Assembly (NCBI GenBank): GCA_964588385.1
Contig: CAZPPG010000005.1
Coordinates: 46,974-110,973, forward strand
Source of the DNA: JAHBWV01 sp964588385
GTDB taxonomy: Bacteria > Planctomycetota > Phycisphaerae > Phycisphaerales > UBA1924
Direction: 5' to 3'
Length of the DNA: 64,000 nucleotides
Shown: piece by piece, positions 51,228 through 59,889 of the stretch
Layout of the letters: every line of letters begins with the position of its first letter
How positions within the stretch are numbered: position 1 is the stretch's first letter
Notes under the pieces: generated by a model
The model's database searches: none
Seen by the model: the letters and a program-made list of their open reading frames with translations, nothing else
Told to the model about the DNA's origin: nothing
Program-made: the position numbers and the translations under genes

Positions 51228-51770
51228 ATGCTGCCGCTTGTGTTCATCGCATCGCTCTCTTTCGTGCAGCCGTCCACTCAGCCCTCGCCACCACCGGCCC
51301 CTCCGGTTGCGGCGGCGTCGCCGGCAACGATCGCGGATGCGGCGTTCATCGCTGGCAACTGGTCCGCAAGCAAGCCATCTCCTCGTGGCGGCACGGAGCT
51401 GACGCAGGAGGTTTGGTCCGCGCCCGCCGGCAACAACATGATGGGCATGTTCCGCTGGGTCAACCCTGCGGGCAAGGCCATTGTCTTCGAGATGCTGGCC
51501 ATTACGGAGGAGAACGGGACGCTCGTGCTGCGTCTTCGGCACCAGAGTGCGGCGGGCGTGGCGTGGGAAGAGAAGGACAAACCCGCGACCTTCACGCTCG
51601 CGGAGCGTACGGCGACCAGGCTGCACTTCGTCGACACCAACAACACCAACGACCTGAGCGCGTGCACATACGAGTGCGCCACGCCGGATTCGCTCACGAT
51701 CACCGTGAAGTTTGACGAGGCATCAAACCCGGACCTGGTGTTCAACCTCATACGCGCGGCGCCGCAGTAG
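51228..51770 (+). CDS. Secreted DUF6265-family protein
   Basis: 180 aa. A signal (LPLVFIASLSFVQPS) and a Pro/Ala-rich spacer lead to a single DUF6265 domain: DAAFIAGNWSASKPSPRGGT, TQEVWSAPAGNNMMGMFRWV, VFEMLAITEENGTLVLRLRH and a beta-strand end ending in VFNLIRA. It is a paralogue of the C-terminal half of the protein at 16180. The ATG at 51228 is chosen for the signal, with GAGG nine nt upstream. Function unknown. A strong terminator follows. Confidence 0.82.
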   Translation: MLPLVFIASLSFVQPSTQPSPPPAPPVAAASPATIADAAFIAGNWSASKPSPRGGTELTQEVWSAPAGNNMMGMFRWVNPAGKAIVFEMLAITEENGTLVLRLRHQSAAGVAWEEKDKPATFTLAERTATRLHFVDTNNTNDLSACTYECATPDSLTITVKFDEASNPDLVFNLIRAAPQ

Positions 51771-51807
51771 AACTTCGGCCCGAGCCTCAACACGCTGTCT
51801 GCTCGCG

Positions 51808-51846
51808 ACACGCCCCTCATGACACGACGAGGGGCGTGTTTCTTTG
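51808..51846 (+). terminator. Rho-independent terminator after the DUF6265 gene
   Basis: An 11-bp perfect stem ACACGCCCCTC/GAGGGGCGTGT (51808-51818 with 51829-51839), a 10-nt loop, then TTTCTTT. It lies 37 nt after the stop. Confidence 0.9.
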
Positions 51847-51995
51847 TGCAGTTGCATTCGGTGAGGGCGTGAAAGGGGGCTGGTGAGGCCGAATTCAGCG
51901 TCGCGTCACCATGCTTTCAGATGTCCGTGGCATCCTCTTGCTCAGGGCAACGACGCCCTGGCTCAATCACCCCACGCGACACGAGGGAGTACCCG

Positions 51996-53183
51996 ATGTA
52001 CCGCAACCGACAGAACGATTACGACGCCAACATGGACGACCGAGGCGGCAGCCCGTGGGGCGGCCCGCGTTACGGCGCTCAGCAGTACTCTGGCAACGCC
52101 AACGGCGGCTGGGAGGACGACGAACGCTCCAGCGGTCGCAATGATTTCTCTCCCGGGTACGGCCAGAGCGAGGGCCACTGGGGCTCCCGGGGCTACTACC
52201 CCTCGGAGCGCAGCGGTTCTCGCGAGAGCCAGTATCGCCCGCGCTATAACCCGCAGGAAGGCCCGTCGCGCAACCAGCCGCAGGGCCAGTACGGGGGGCA
52301 GTATCGCGGTCAGTATCAGGGCGGCCAATACCAGGGGGGCCAGTATCAGGGCGGCCAGTACGGCGGAGGTCAGTACCCGGGCGGCTATGGCCAGCGCTCG
52401 GGCTTCTCCAACGAGGAGCGGCATGGGGAGTACCCGTATCCCGGCTCCGTTTCCGATGATTCCCGCGGCTACCGCGGCCAGAGCGGGCAGTACTGGCCCG
52501 AGGATCAGGGCATGGGTCGCCAGTCCGGCCAGTATGGCTCCACGGGCGGCTCGCAGTACCGTTCGGGTGGCACGTACGGCCAGAGCAACTACGGACAGGG
52601 CGGCTACGGCCAGAGTGGCTTCGGGCAGGGTGGCTACGGATCCGGATACGGCTCGGGGTCCTATGGCGGTTCGCAGACGGCCTGGCCGACGCGGTCCACG
52701 TATATGCAGGGTGACACACCCTTTGATGCATACGACGCGGGCGGATCCGGTCGCTCATCCGGCACCCCGCGCCGCTCTCCGAAGGGATACACCCGTTCGG
52801 ATGACCGCATCCGTGAGGATGTGAACGACCGCCTCATGCACGAGCACAGCATCGACCCGGGTGACATCGAGGTCGCGGTCGAGAACGGCGAGGTCACGCT
52901 CAAGGGCGAGGTCGCCAATCGCCATGAGAAGTTCCGCGCCGAGCAGATCGCCGAATCCGTTTCGGGCGTGAAGGACGTGACCAACAACCTGCGCTGCGGG
53001 CGGCGCGACGATCGCCAGTCGTCTTCCGGCAGCGAGCAGAATCGCGGGCGCAGCGATTCGCAGACCGAGTCCAAGTGGAACAACACCGGAAGCGGCTCGA
53101 CGTCGTCGGCCGCGACCGGCTCCGGATCGAGCACGGGCACGACATCCAAGACCGGCAGCGGCTCAGCGACCTCTGTTCGCTGA
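51996..53183 (+). CDS. BON-domain protein with long QYGG/GYG low-complexity region
   Basis: 395 aa in three parts. Residues 1-260 are low complexity, rich in Gly, Gln, Tyr, Ser and Arg, with tandem units such as QYQGGQYQGGQYQGGQYGGG and later GQGGYGQSGFGQGGYGSGYG. Residues 265-332 are a BON domain (DDRIREDVNDRLMHEHSIDP, IEVAVENGEVTLKGEVANRH and VSGVKDVTNNL), usually a periplasmic membrane-contacting domain. The end is a Ser/Thr/Gly tail. No signal peptide is visible, so the location is uncertain. The ATG at 51996 follows GAGGGAG. The composition resembles eukaryotic prion-like, phase-separating segments. Confidence 0.82.
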   Translation: MYRNRQNDYDANMDDRGGSPWGGPRYGAQQYSGNANGGWEDDERSSGRNDFSPGYGQSEGHWGSRGYYPSERSGSRESQYRPRYNPQEGPSRNQPQGQYGGQYRGQYQGGQYQGGQYQGGQYGGGQYPGGYGQRSGFSNEERHGEYPYPGSVSDDSRGYRGQSGQYWPEDQGMGRQSGQYGSTGGSQYRSGGTYGQSNYGQGGYGQSGFGQGGYGSGYGSGSYGGSQTAWPTRSTYMQGDTPFDAYDAGGSGRSSGTPRRSPKGYTRSDDRIREDVNDRLMHEHSIDPGDIEVAVENGEVTLKGEVANRHEKFRAEQIAESVSGVKDVTNNLRCGRRDDRQSSSGSEQNRGRSDSQTESKWNNTGSGSTSSAATGSGSSTGTTSKTGSGSATSVR

Positions 53184-53215
53184 TCGCTCCGATCACTGAT
53201 CGCCCACATGCTCAC

Positions 53216-53249
53216 GCGGCTCGATGCGCCCAACAGCGCATCGAGCCGC
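53216..53249. terminator. Bidirectional hairpin terminator between convergent genes
   Basis: A 14-bp perfect stem GCGGCTCGATGCGC/GCGCATCGAGCCGC (53216-53229 with 53236-53249), 6-nt loop, between the BON gene (plus) and gltA (minus), 33 and 47 nt from their stops. No long T-run lies on either side, but the position and stem strength fit. Confidence 0.75.
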
Positions 53250-53296
53250 TTCAGCTTTCGCGTTTCGGGTTCTTCAGGCCCGCGAGTCGGAGCCGC

Positions 53297-54493
53297 TCAC
53301 GTGCCCTTCCAGCTCATCAGATCCGGGCCGATGTACTGGGCGATGGGCCGGATGAGCCGGTTGTTGGCGTGCTGCTCCATGATGTGAGCCGCCCAACCGG
53401 TGACGCGCGAGGCCACGAAGATAGGCGTGTACTGCGGCACGGGGATGCCCATGGTGAAGTATGTCAGCCCGCACGGGAAGTCGACGTTGGGATGGATCTT
53501 CTTCTTGTCGAGCATGATCTTCTGGACCTGCTCGCCCAGTTCGAACCACTTGAGGGCGGCGTGGCCGCCGGGGTTCTTCTTGTCGTTCACCGCGATCGCC
53601 CGTCCGAGCTTGTGGAGGATGGGCGCGCGGTGGTCGCCGTTCTTGTAGACGCGGTGGCCGAAACCCATGAGCTTGCGCTTGGTGTCAAAGGCGTTCTGCA
53701 TCCACTTGTCGACGGCTTCGGTGCCGATGCCCTGCTCGGTCACGTCGCGCATGATCTCCTTGAGCATCTCCATCGCCTCTTCATTGGCGCCGCCATGGAG
53801 CGGGCCCTTGAGGGCGGCGATGCCGCCGGCCATCGCGCCGTGCATGTCCGAGAGCGTGCCCGCGATGACGCGGGTGGTGAAGGTGCTGGCGTTGTAGTCG
53901 TGCTCGGCGTAGAGGATCAGCGAGACGTCGACGACCTTGGCGTACTCAGGGGAGGGCTTCTGGCCCGACATCAGGTACATCAGGTTCGCGGCGTGCGAGA
54001 GCTTGGGATCGCCGCCTGTCTTGGGTTCGACGATCTCGCGCCCATCGATGACGTTCTGCATGTGGCCGATGATCGTGGGGACCTTGGCGAGGATCCGCTT
54101 GGCCTTGCGGAGATTGGCCTCGGGCGTGATTTCCTGCGAGTCCTTGTCGAGGTTGCCGAGGATGGAGACGCAGGTGCGAACGATGTCCATGGGGACGGCG
54201 GTGCCGCTCTTCAACATCGGGCCGGTGGTCTTGATGAAGTCGATGACCGCACCGGGGAGGGCACGCTCGGCGACGATCTCTTGCGTGAAGCGGGTGAGTT
54301 CGGAGGCCGAGGGCTTGTGGCCTTCGAGCAGGAGGAATGCGACCTCCTCGAAGGTGGCGTTGGCGGCGAGATCGTGGATCTCGTAGCCCCGGTAGATGAG
54401 CTGGCCCTGTCCGACGTTGCAGATGGCGGTCTCGCCGGCGATGACGCCTTCGAGGCCCTTGGCCAGTGTGGGAGCAGCGGGAGCAGTGGTCAT
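53297..54493 (-). CDS. gltA: Citrate synthase
   Basis: Condenses acetyl-CoA and oxaloacetate, entry to the TCA cycle. 398 aa, type I family. Catalytic residues are visible: His in GPLHGGANEEAMEMLKEI, His in MGFGHRVYKNGDHRAPI, and Asp in HPNVDFPCGL. VGQGQLIYRGYEIHDLAANA and YTPIFVASRVTGWAAHIMEQ are conserved. The closely related 2-methylcitrate synthase cannot be fully excluded, but no prp genes lie nearby. The ATG is at 54493. Confidence 0.94.
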   Translation of the reverse strand: MTTAPAAPTLAKGLEGVIAGETAICNVGQGQLIYRGYEIHDLAANATFEEVAFLLLEGHKPSASELTRFTQEIVAERALPGAVIDFIKTTGPMLKSGTAVPMDIVRTCVSILGNLDKDSQEITPEANLRKAKRILAKVPTIIGHMQNVIDGREIVEPKTGGDPKLSHAANLMYLMSGQKPSPEYAKVVDVSLILYAEHDYNASTFTTRVIAGTLSDMHGAMAGGIAALKGPLHGGANEEAMEMLKEIMRDVTEQGIGTEAVDKWMQNAFDTKRKLMGFGHRVYKNGDHRAPILHKLGRAIAVNDKKNPGGHAALKWFELGEQVQKIMLDKKKIHPNVDFPCGLTYFTMGIPVPQYTPIFVASRVTGWAAHIMEQHANNRLIRPIAQYIGPDLMSWKGT

Positions 54494-54646
54494 GGAGAAA
54501 CCTCCGGAAGGATTGACGTTTCTGGGGACGAGCGACGCGGGCCGATCCGGGCATCCCCCACCGTCTTGCAGCCCTCACGACCGACCCGGAACGCGATCGT
54601 ATGTCCATTCGTGCGGGAGGTCAGCACGAAGGGACGTGGAAACAAG

Positions 54647-54674
54647 CGGGGCCCGCCATCGCTGGCGAGCCCCG
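54647..54674 (-). terminator. Hairpin terminator after the OmpA-type gene
   Basis: On the minus strand a 12-bp stem with one wobble (CGGGGCTCGCCA/TGGCGGGCCCCG) and a 4-nt loop, followed by CTTGTTTCC. It lies 40 nt after the stop. Confidence 0.7.
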
Positions 54675-54713
54675 ATCTTCGTGTGCGTGTGGGCGATCTT
54701 GCCGTGTGGCGGC

Positions 54714-55370
54714 TCAGGTCGCGCCGTTCCCGAGGATCACGATCTCGACGCGCCGGCTGTCCTTCTTCGTGCCCTTGGGCTTGGCGGAACCGAACGCGGC
54801 AGAATAGACGCGGCTGTTGCTCACGCCCTTGGAGACGAGGTACTCCTCCACGGCGAGGGCCCGCTCGGAGCTGAGCTGCTCATTGTTCCGCCACTTGCTC
54901 TTGCGGATGGGGTCCGAGTCGGTGTGACCCTCGACGCGGATGACGTTGCCGCTGTACTGGCTGTTGAGCACGCCGGCGACGCGATCGAGGGTCTGCTTGG
55001 AAGAGCTCTTGAGGACCACTGCGCCGGAGTCGAAAAGGACATCGCCCGCGACGCCGACGATGATCTCGCCGCCCGCGCCGTAGGAGACGTCGACGCCGCC
55101 GATGTTCTCAAAGCCGCTGTCGGGATTGTCGAAGCCGGACGAGGCGGGCGCCGCGGCGAGCTGTTGCTCAAGCCCGGCCTTCTGGGCGTCGCAATCACGC
55201 AGGGCCTGCTCGAGGGATTCGATGCGGCCGCGGAGTTCGCCATTCTCGGCGAGTGCGGCGTCGAGCTGGCTCTTGCTGTTCTTCTTGCATCCTCCGGAGA
55301 AGGCGGCGATGACAAGCAGCGCTCCGAGGAGGGAGATGCGGGTGAAAGTGGACGTTCCGTGACGCGACAT
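54714..55370 (-). CDS. OmpA/MotB-domain lipoprotein (Pal-like)
   Basis: 218 aa. The signal has lipobox SGGC with Cys28. A coiled coil lies at about 34-75 (LDAALAENGELRGRIESLEQ). The OmpA-like peptidoglycan-binding domain is at about 100-215, with DVLFDSGAVVLKSSSKQTLD, VEGHTDSDPIRKSKWRNNEQ, LSSERALAVEEYL and the terminal RRVEIVIL. The Asp and Arg that bind diaminopimelate are present. It anchors the envelope to peptidoglycan. The ATG is at 55370; the gene stands alone with its own terminator. Confidence 0.92.
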   Translation of the reverse strand: MSRHGTSTFTRISLLGALLVIAAFSGGCKKNSKSQLDAALAENGELRGRIESLEQALRDCDAQKAGLEQQLAAAPASSGFDNPDSGFENIGGVDVSYGAGGEIIVGVAGDVLFDSGAVVLKSSSKQTLDRVAGVLNSQYSGNVIRVEGHTDSDPIRKSKWRNNEQLSSERALAVEEYLVSKGVSNSRVYSAAFGSAKPKGTKKDSRRVEIVILGNGAT

Positions 55371-55480
55371 GTGTTGCCTCCGTGGCGTTCTTGTGCTGGT
55401 GCCGGGGCGTCTTCACCCCTGGGCGGAAAGCGTAGCCGAATCGCGGGATTCCCGCACAGCGCGGGGGGTGCGAAATGCGA

Positions 55481-56998
55481 TCAGGGCAGATTGACGGCCC
55501 GGTGCAGGATCATGCTGAGGAGCCACTCGGCGCCCGGCTTGAACAGAACCACGAGCGCGGTGCCCATGGCGAGACAGGGGCCGAAGGCAAGTGTGCGGCG
55601 GACGCGCCGCGCAAGGATGGCGCGGAGGACTTCAAAGAAGACGCCGATGAAGGCCGCAGCGAAGAAGGCCAGAATCGGGTCGATCCAGCCGACGCAGGCC
55701 CCGACGCCGGCCATCAGATGGACATCGCCCAGCCCAAGGGCCTCCTTGCCGAAGGCGAGTGAGGCGAGGATCCTGGCCCCCCAGACGACGCCCCCGGCGA
55801 TCAGGTATCCCATGAGGGAACCGGCCAGCACGTCGAGCCAGAGGGGCACGGCGTGGGCAGGCGCGGCGCCGAGCATGAGATCGGGGGTCCACGGACCTGC
55901 CAGGTGCTCGGCGAGCTTCGCACCGAGGATGGCAAGGGTGACGCAAGGGGCGAGGAAGGCGAGTTCGCGGATCATCTCGCGCCGGGCATGCGGGTATTGG
56001 ATCCAGAGCTCGGCCTGGGCTTCGGGGTCTGAAGGGTCGAAGGGCTTGGTTGCGGAAACGTCGGCCTGAAGAGGTCCTGAGCAGGCGGGCTCCCCGGCGG
56101 ACGAGCCAGGCGTCAAAGGGACATCGGAAACGACGTCGGGAGTCGGCCCAACCTCTGGCGGGACAGGTGTTTGCACTGCTTCTTGGACGAGGGCAGGATC
56201 TGATTCTCCGCCGGGTTCCGGGTGCGTCACGGTCTGAGGGGGCGGCTGCTCGCGCTCGGCGAGAGCGGAGCGCTCCCATTCGTCGTAGTCGGCGAAGCTG
56301 CGGCGGATCAGGCCGAGCGAGATCAGCGCGTTTCCGGCGGCGAGGCCGATGATGCCCCCGATGGATGCGCCGACCCACCACCATCCGGCGGGGCCCGGAA
56401 GGGGGATGGTCCAGCGGGTGCCGGGGGCGGTGCGACGCAGTTCGATACCGCGGGCTTCGAGCATGAGAACGTGGGCGAGGTGGATGCCGACGCCCGCGAT
56501 GGCCGGAACCCAGAGGAGTCCGAGGGGAATGAGGCGAGTCTTGGCGTCGATGAGGGTCATGGCGGCGAGGCAGCTCATGAGCGTCAGAACGATGATGAGC
56601 ATGGGCCAGGTGGTGAGCAGGCCGCTGGTCGCCCATTCGGGGCGGAGCCACCGGACCCAGGCCCACTCCATCGGGAGCATGTACCAGACGGCGTAGATCG
56701 CGGCGAAGAGGAGTGCGATCGACGCCTCGACGATGGGGTACTCGGGAGAGATCTTCGCCTTGCAGAAGCGACAGCGGCCCTTGAGGAGGATCCAGCCCAG
56801 CACGGGGATGTTCTCACGCCAGGTCAGGCGGGTGTCGCAGATCGGGCAGCGGCTCGGAGGCGAGACAACGTCCAGCCCTCGGGGGAGGCGGTAGACCAGC
56901 ACGTTCATCAACGAGCCGACGCAGGCGCCAAAGGCGATCACGAAGAGCAGCTTGGTGAACTCGGCAAGCGAGATGAGCAGGGTGTACTCGCTGGGCAT
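55481..56998 (-). CDS. Prepilin peptidase (type IV/GspO, A24 family) with large insert
   Basis: Bifunctional leader peptidase/methylase for type IV pilin-like proteins, inner membrane. 505 aa against about 260-290. N-terminal GACVGSLMNVLVYRLPRGLD, zinc pairs C51/C54 and C76/C79 (SRCPICDTRL, GRCRFCKAKI), catalytic D151 (MTLIDAKTRLIP) and D425 (LGLGDVHLMAGVGACVG). Between the two catalytic aspartates lies an insert of about 150 residues that is hydrophilic and Pro/Ser/Glu-rich. The ATG at 56998 shares an A with the xseB stop (TGATG). Pilin genes are not in the window. Confidence 0.93.
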   Translation of the reverse strand: MPSEYTLLISLAEFTKLLFVIAFGACVGSLMNVLVYRLPRGLDVVSPPSRCPICDTRLTWRENIPVLGWILLKGRCRFCKAKISPEYPIVEASIALLFAAIYAVWYMLPMEWAWVRWLRPEWATSGLLTTWPMLIIVLTLMSCLAAMTLIDAKTRLIPLGLLWVPAIAGVGIHLAHVLMLEARGIELRRTAPGTRWTIPLPGPAGWWWVGASIGGIIGLAAGNALISLGLIRRSFADYDEWERSALAEREQPPPQTVTHPEPGGESDPALVQEAVQTPVPPEVGPTPDVVSDVPLTPGSSAGEPACSGPLQADVSATKPFDPSDPEAQAELWIQYPHARREMIRELAFLAPCVTLAILGAKLAEHLAGPWTPDLMLGAAPAHAVPLWLDVLAGSLMGYLIAGGVVWGARILASLAFGKEALGLGDVHLMAGVGACVGWIDPILAFFAAAFIGVFFEVLRAILARRVRRTLAFGPCLAMGTALVVLFKPGAEWLLSMILHRAVNLP

Positions 56999-57285
56999 CA
57001 GAAGGGGGACTCCTCGTCGCCACCTTCATCGTCCGGGGCGTCCGGGCGGCTTGATCCCGGAGTGGATTCCAGGTCTTCGAGGGAGAGTTGTTGGATGCGC
57101 TGCTCGGCCCGCTCAAGGATGGCACGGCAGCGTTTGATGAGGTCCACGCCCCGTTCGTACTCCTCGATGGACCTTTCGAGGCCCACCTCCCCCGATTCAA
57201 CGCGCGAGATGATGGCTTCGAGTTCGTCGAGTGACTTCTCGAACGAGGGGCCTTCTGTGCCGTCGGTCGTGCGTCGTTTGGCCAC
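56998..57285 (-). CDS. xseB: Exodeoxyribonuclease VII small subunit
   Basis: 95 aa. The family core is GPSFEKSLDELEAIISRVES, then GEVGLERSIEEYERGVDLIK and RCRAILERAEQRIQQL, all present. An acidic/Pro tail adds about 20 residues. It works with XseA, which lies 36 nt upstream in the same operon; the prepilin peptidase follows by a one-base overlap. Confidence 0.95.
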   Translation of the reverse strand: MAKRRTTDGTEGPSFEKSLDELEAIISRVESGEVGLERSIEEYERGVDLIKRCRAILERAEQRIQQLSLEDLESTPGSSRPDAPDDEGGDEESPF

Positions 57286-57321
57286 GGGTGTGCCTTTCGC
57301 GGGCTGGGCGTGGAGAGCGGT

Positions 57322-58845
57322 TCAGGAGGGTTCGGGTCCGAAGAGCGAGGGCGTGTGCGGATCGGCGGGCTTGCGGATTGTGTGTCGCTTGGGGGGCGGG
57401 TGCTTCGGGGGGGCCTCGCCGAGGCGTTTGCGAAGGTCGCCGCCGGAGGACGCGCCGACAACGGAATCAACGCGGCCGTCGACGAGTTGCGTTGTCAGGG
57501 TATCGCCGGGCGCGACGTCGGAGATTGACCGGAGGAGCGAGCCGTCGGCACGAAGCGTCCATGAGTACCCCCGGGAGAGGACGGAGCGCGGGCCGACAGA
57601 TTCGAGCTGGCGTGCGGCGGCATCGGCGCGCAGGGCGGACTCGCGATGCAGGGTGGCGGCGGCGGCGTGGAGGCGCAGGGTCGCGGAGGAGAGAGCCGCG
57701 GCGGCGGAGGTGACACGGACTTCCGGAGAGATGCGCTGGAGACGATGGGCCACGCGCGAGACGTCGCGTTGGTCGTCCATCACGCGGCGGCGCAGGGCGG
57801 CGAGCAGCCGCGTGCGGGCGTGGCGAAGGTCCGTGCGTGCGCGAGCCAGAAGCCAGCCCGGATCGCGGAAGAAGGGGTGACGTGTGGTGGAGCGAAGCCG
57901 CTCCCGTTCCAAGCGAGCGAGGCGTTGCACGGCGAGCGCGAGACGGGAGTTGATCGCGCTGACCTGGCGGGCGAGTTCGACGCGATCGGGCGTGAGACGC
58001 ATCGCGGCCTGGGTCGGCGTGGAGGCACGCTCATCGGCGACCAGTTCCGCGATGGTGGTGTCGGTCTCGTGGCCGATGGCGGCGACGACGGGGATGGGCG
58101 AGCGGACGATGGCCTCGGCGACGACACGCTCGTTGAAGGACCAGAGGTCCTCCTTGGAGCCGCCGCCACGCGTGATGACGATGGCGTCGATGGCGAGCTC
58201 GGCGTGGCGCCGGCCGATGGCGCGAATGGCGCGCGCGACTTCTTCGGCGGCGCGATCGCCCTGCACGCGGACATCAGCGACGATCACGCCGATGGAGGGG
58301 CAGCGACGGGCCATGGTGTTGAGGACATCCTGCAGCGCCGCGCCGGTCGCGCTGGTGATGACGGCGATCGTGCGAGGAAACGCGGGGAGGGGACGCTTGC
58401 GAGCGGGGTCGAACCAGCCGAGCGTGCGGAGCTCATCGCAGAGCTTGCGGAAGGCGGCGTCGAGCGCGCCCTCGCCGACGGGCTCGATGCGCTCGACGAT
58501 GAAGGAGACCTTGCCGCCTTTGGCGTAGAACTCGACACGCCCCGTGAGAACGTACTGGCGGCCGTTCTCCGGAGAGATCCCGGAGCGCTTGGCGGCGAAG
58601 GCGAACATGACGCAGGAGACGACGGCGGCATCGTCTTTGGCGTTGAAGTACCAGTGCGTGCGTTGCACGGCTCCGCTGACCTCGCCGACGACCTTGATGG
58701 ATGTCGGGATGCCGGTCTTGAGGGCGTTGTCGATGCGGGTGGCCAGTTCGGCGACGGTGAGCGGGCGGTCGGTGGGCCGAGCGTCCATGGGCGCGGCGGC
58801 ACGCTTGGGAAGTCTGGAGGGATCGAATGGCAAACGCCCGGTCAT
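57322..58845 (-). CDS. xseA: Exodeoxyribonuclease VII large subunit
   Basis: Single-strand exonuclease that trims DNA into oligonucleotides in both directions. 507 aa. The N-terminal OB domain is PLTVAELATRIDNALKTGIP, and the core has SATGAALQDVLNTMARR, then ITRGGGSKEDLWSFNERVVA and IGHETDTTIAELVADERAST followed by PTQAA. A coiled-coil region at about 320-400 and the C-terminal RGYSWTLRADGSLLRSISDV are also typical. The ATG at 58845 begins the conserved part; the longer open frame overlaps the upstream gene. It has a basic C-terminal extension of about 40 residues. Confidence 0.95.
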   Translation of the reverse strand: MTGRLPFDPSRLPKRAAAPMDARPTDRPLTVAELATRIDNALKTGIPTSIKVVGEVSGAVQRTHWYFNAKDDAAVVSCVMFAFAAKRSGISPENGRQYVLTGRVEFYAKGGKVSFIVERIEPVGEGALDAAFRKLCDELRTLGWFDPARKRPLPAFPRTIAVITSATGAALQDVLNTMARRCPSIGVIVADVRVQGDRAAEEVARAIRAIGRRHAELAIDAIVITRGGGSKEDLWSFNERVVAEAIVRSPIPVVAAIGHETDTTIAELVADERASTPTQAAMRLTPDRVELARQVSAINSRLALAVQRLARLERERLRSTTRHPFFRDPGWLLARARTDLRHARTRLLAALRRRVMDDQRDVSRVAHRLQRISPEVRVTSAAAALSSATLRLHAAAATLHRESALRADAAARQLESVGPRSVLSRGYSWTLRADGSLLRSISDVAPGDTLTTQLVDGRVDSVVGASSGGDLRKRLGEAPPKHPPPKRHTIRKPADPHTPSLFGPEPS

Positions 58846-58969
58846 GTGTGCGATCGCTCCCGGCACAGTGGCGCACGCTTGCGCCAGAAAGCGGCGACCG
58901 GCCGGCTGATCGCCACCACGGGGACCAACCGGCCGGCACTGGATGCCGGGAAGAGGATATCGCGGACGC

Positions 58970-59671
58970 TCAGTCCTTGATCGCGATGCGGACAACCGCG
59001 TCGGAGGGACCGTTCACGATGCCGCCGGTGCGGTTCACGTGCTGGGCGAGTTCGCCGGATGCGCCCGGGGGGAGAGAGATGCGTGCGGGGCCTTCGACGC
59101 GCATGTTGCGTTTCAGGCGGGGCTCGCCTTCGGGAATCTGGATCGTGGCTCTGGGGGTCGGGAGGGACGCCTCCTCGCGCTCGACCGGAGCGAAGAGCGT
59201 GGCGTCGTTCACGTGGGTGCGCACGCCGCCGGAGAGACCGTTGTCGCGGAGCCACTCCTGGCGGGCGGCCTCAAGACGATCCGCGGCCTTGTCGCGTGCG
59301 CGGTTGTACGCGTTGGTGGTCGGGTTCTTGCGGTACGAACGGTCGTTGGCGACCTGCCACGGGTTGATGATGCCGTAGTCAAAGGCGTTGAACTTTTCGA
59401 GCGGATCGATGACAAGTCCCACGGTCATGTTCTCAGAGCCATACGCGCCGAAGTATTCCGCACCGGGGTTGCCGGTGTCGATCGCCCAGGCATTGACGCC
59501 GCCGATCACCGGGCGGCGGACATAGAGCCGGCCGTTGAAGCCGGGGCGGTTGACGTCGTCGACCAGAGCGTCCGGATAGCGGGACGCGGAGTTCACGAGC
59601 TGGTCGTGCTGTGCGTGCGCAGAACCCGCGATGGAGATTGCGAGCGCTGCGAGCGGAGCGATTCTGAACAT
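58970..59671 (-). CDS. Secreted protein, unknown
   Basis: 233 aa with a signal peptide (IAPLAALAISIAGSAHAQHD, cleavage near residue 21). The rest is hydrophilic, with no recognised family: it has NAWAIDTGNPGAEYFGAYGS, NPWQVANDRSYRKNPTTNAY, and a charged helix region. The ATG at 59671 follows GGCAGGTGGG. It lies on the same strand as xseA, 124 nt upstream of it. A repeat of CCGGCCGG flanks the spacer between the two (58879-58936), without a T-run. Confidence 0.75.
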   Translation of the reverse strand: MFRIAPLAALAISIAGSAHAQHDQLVNSASRYPDALVDDVNRPGFNGRLYVRRPVIGGVNAWAIDTGNPGAEYFGAYGSENMTVGLVIDPLEKFNAFDYGIINPWQVANDRSYRKNPTTNAYNRARDKAADRLEAARQEWLRDNGLSGGVRTHVNDATLFAPVEREEASLPTPRATIQIPEGEPRLKRNMRVEGPARISLPPGASGELAQHVNRTGGIVNGPSDAVVRIAIKD

Positions 59672-59889
59672 GTCCCACCTGCCCTTTCTTCACGGCCCAA
59701 CCCGACTCTTGCGGGTCGCCCTGGCTTCCGGCCGGTCCATGGCCATGTCTCGCGAGGCCGGTCACACGCCCGGCGCGTCGTTCGCGACTGAAGGAGAAAG
59801 CTCTCCTCCTTCAGCATGCACCATGGACCGTGAGAAACAAGCGAACTTTGACGCTATTTCTGGCCCCATAACGGGTTATGGTGCGGTCT

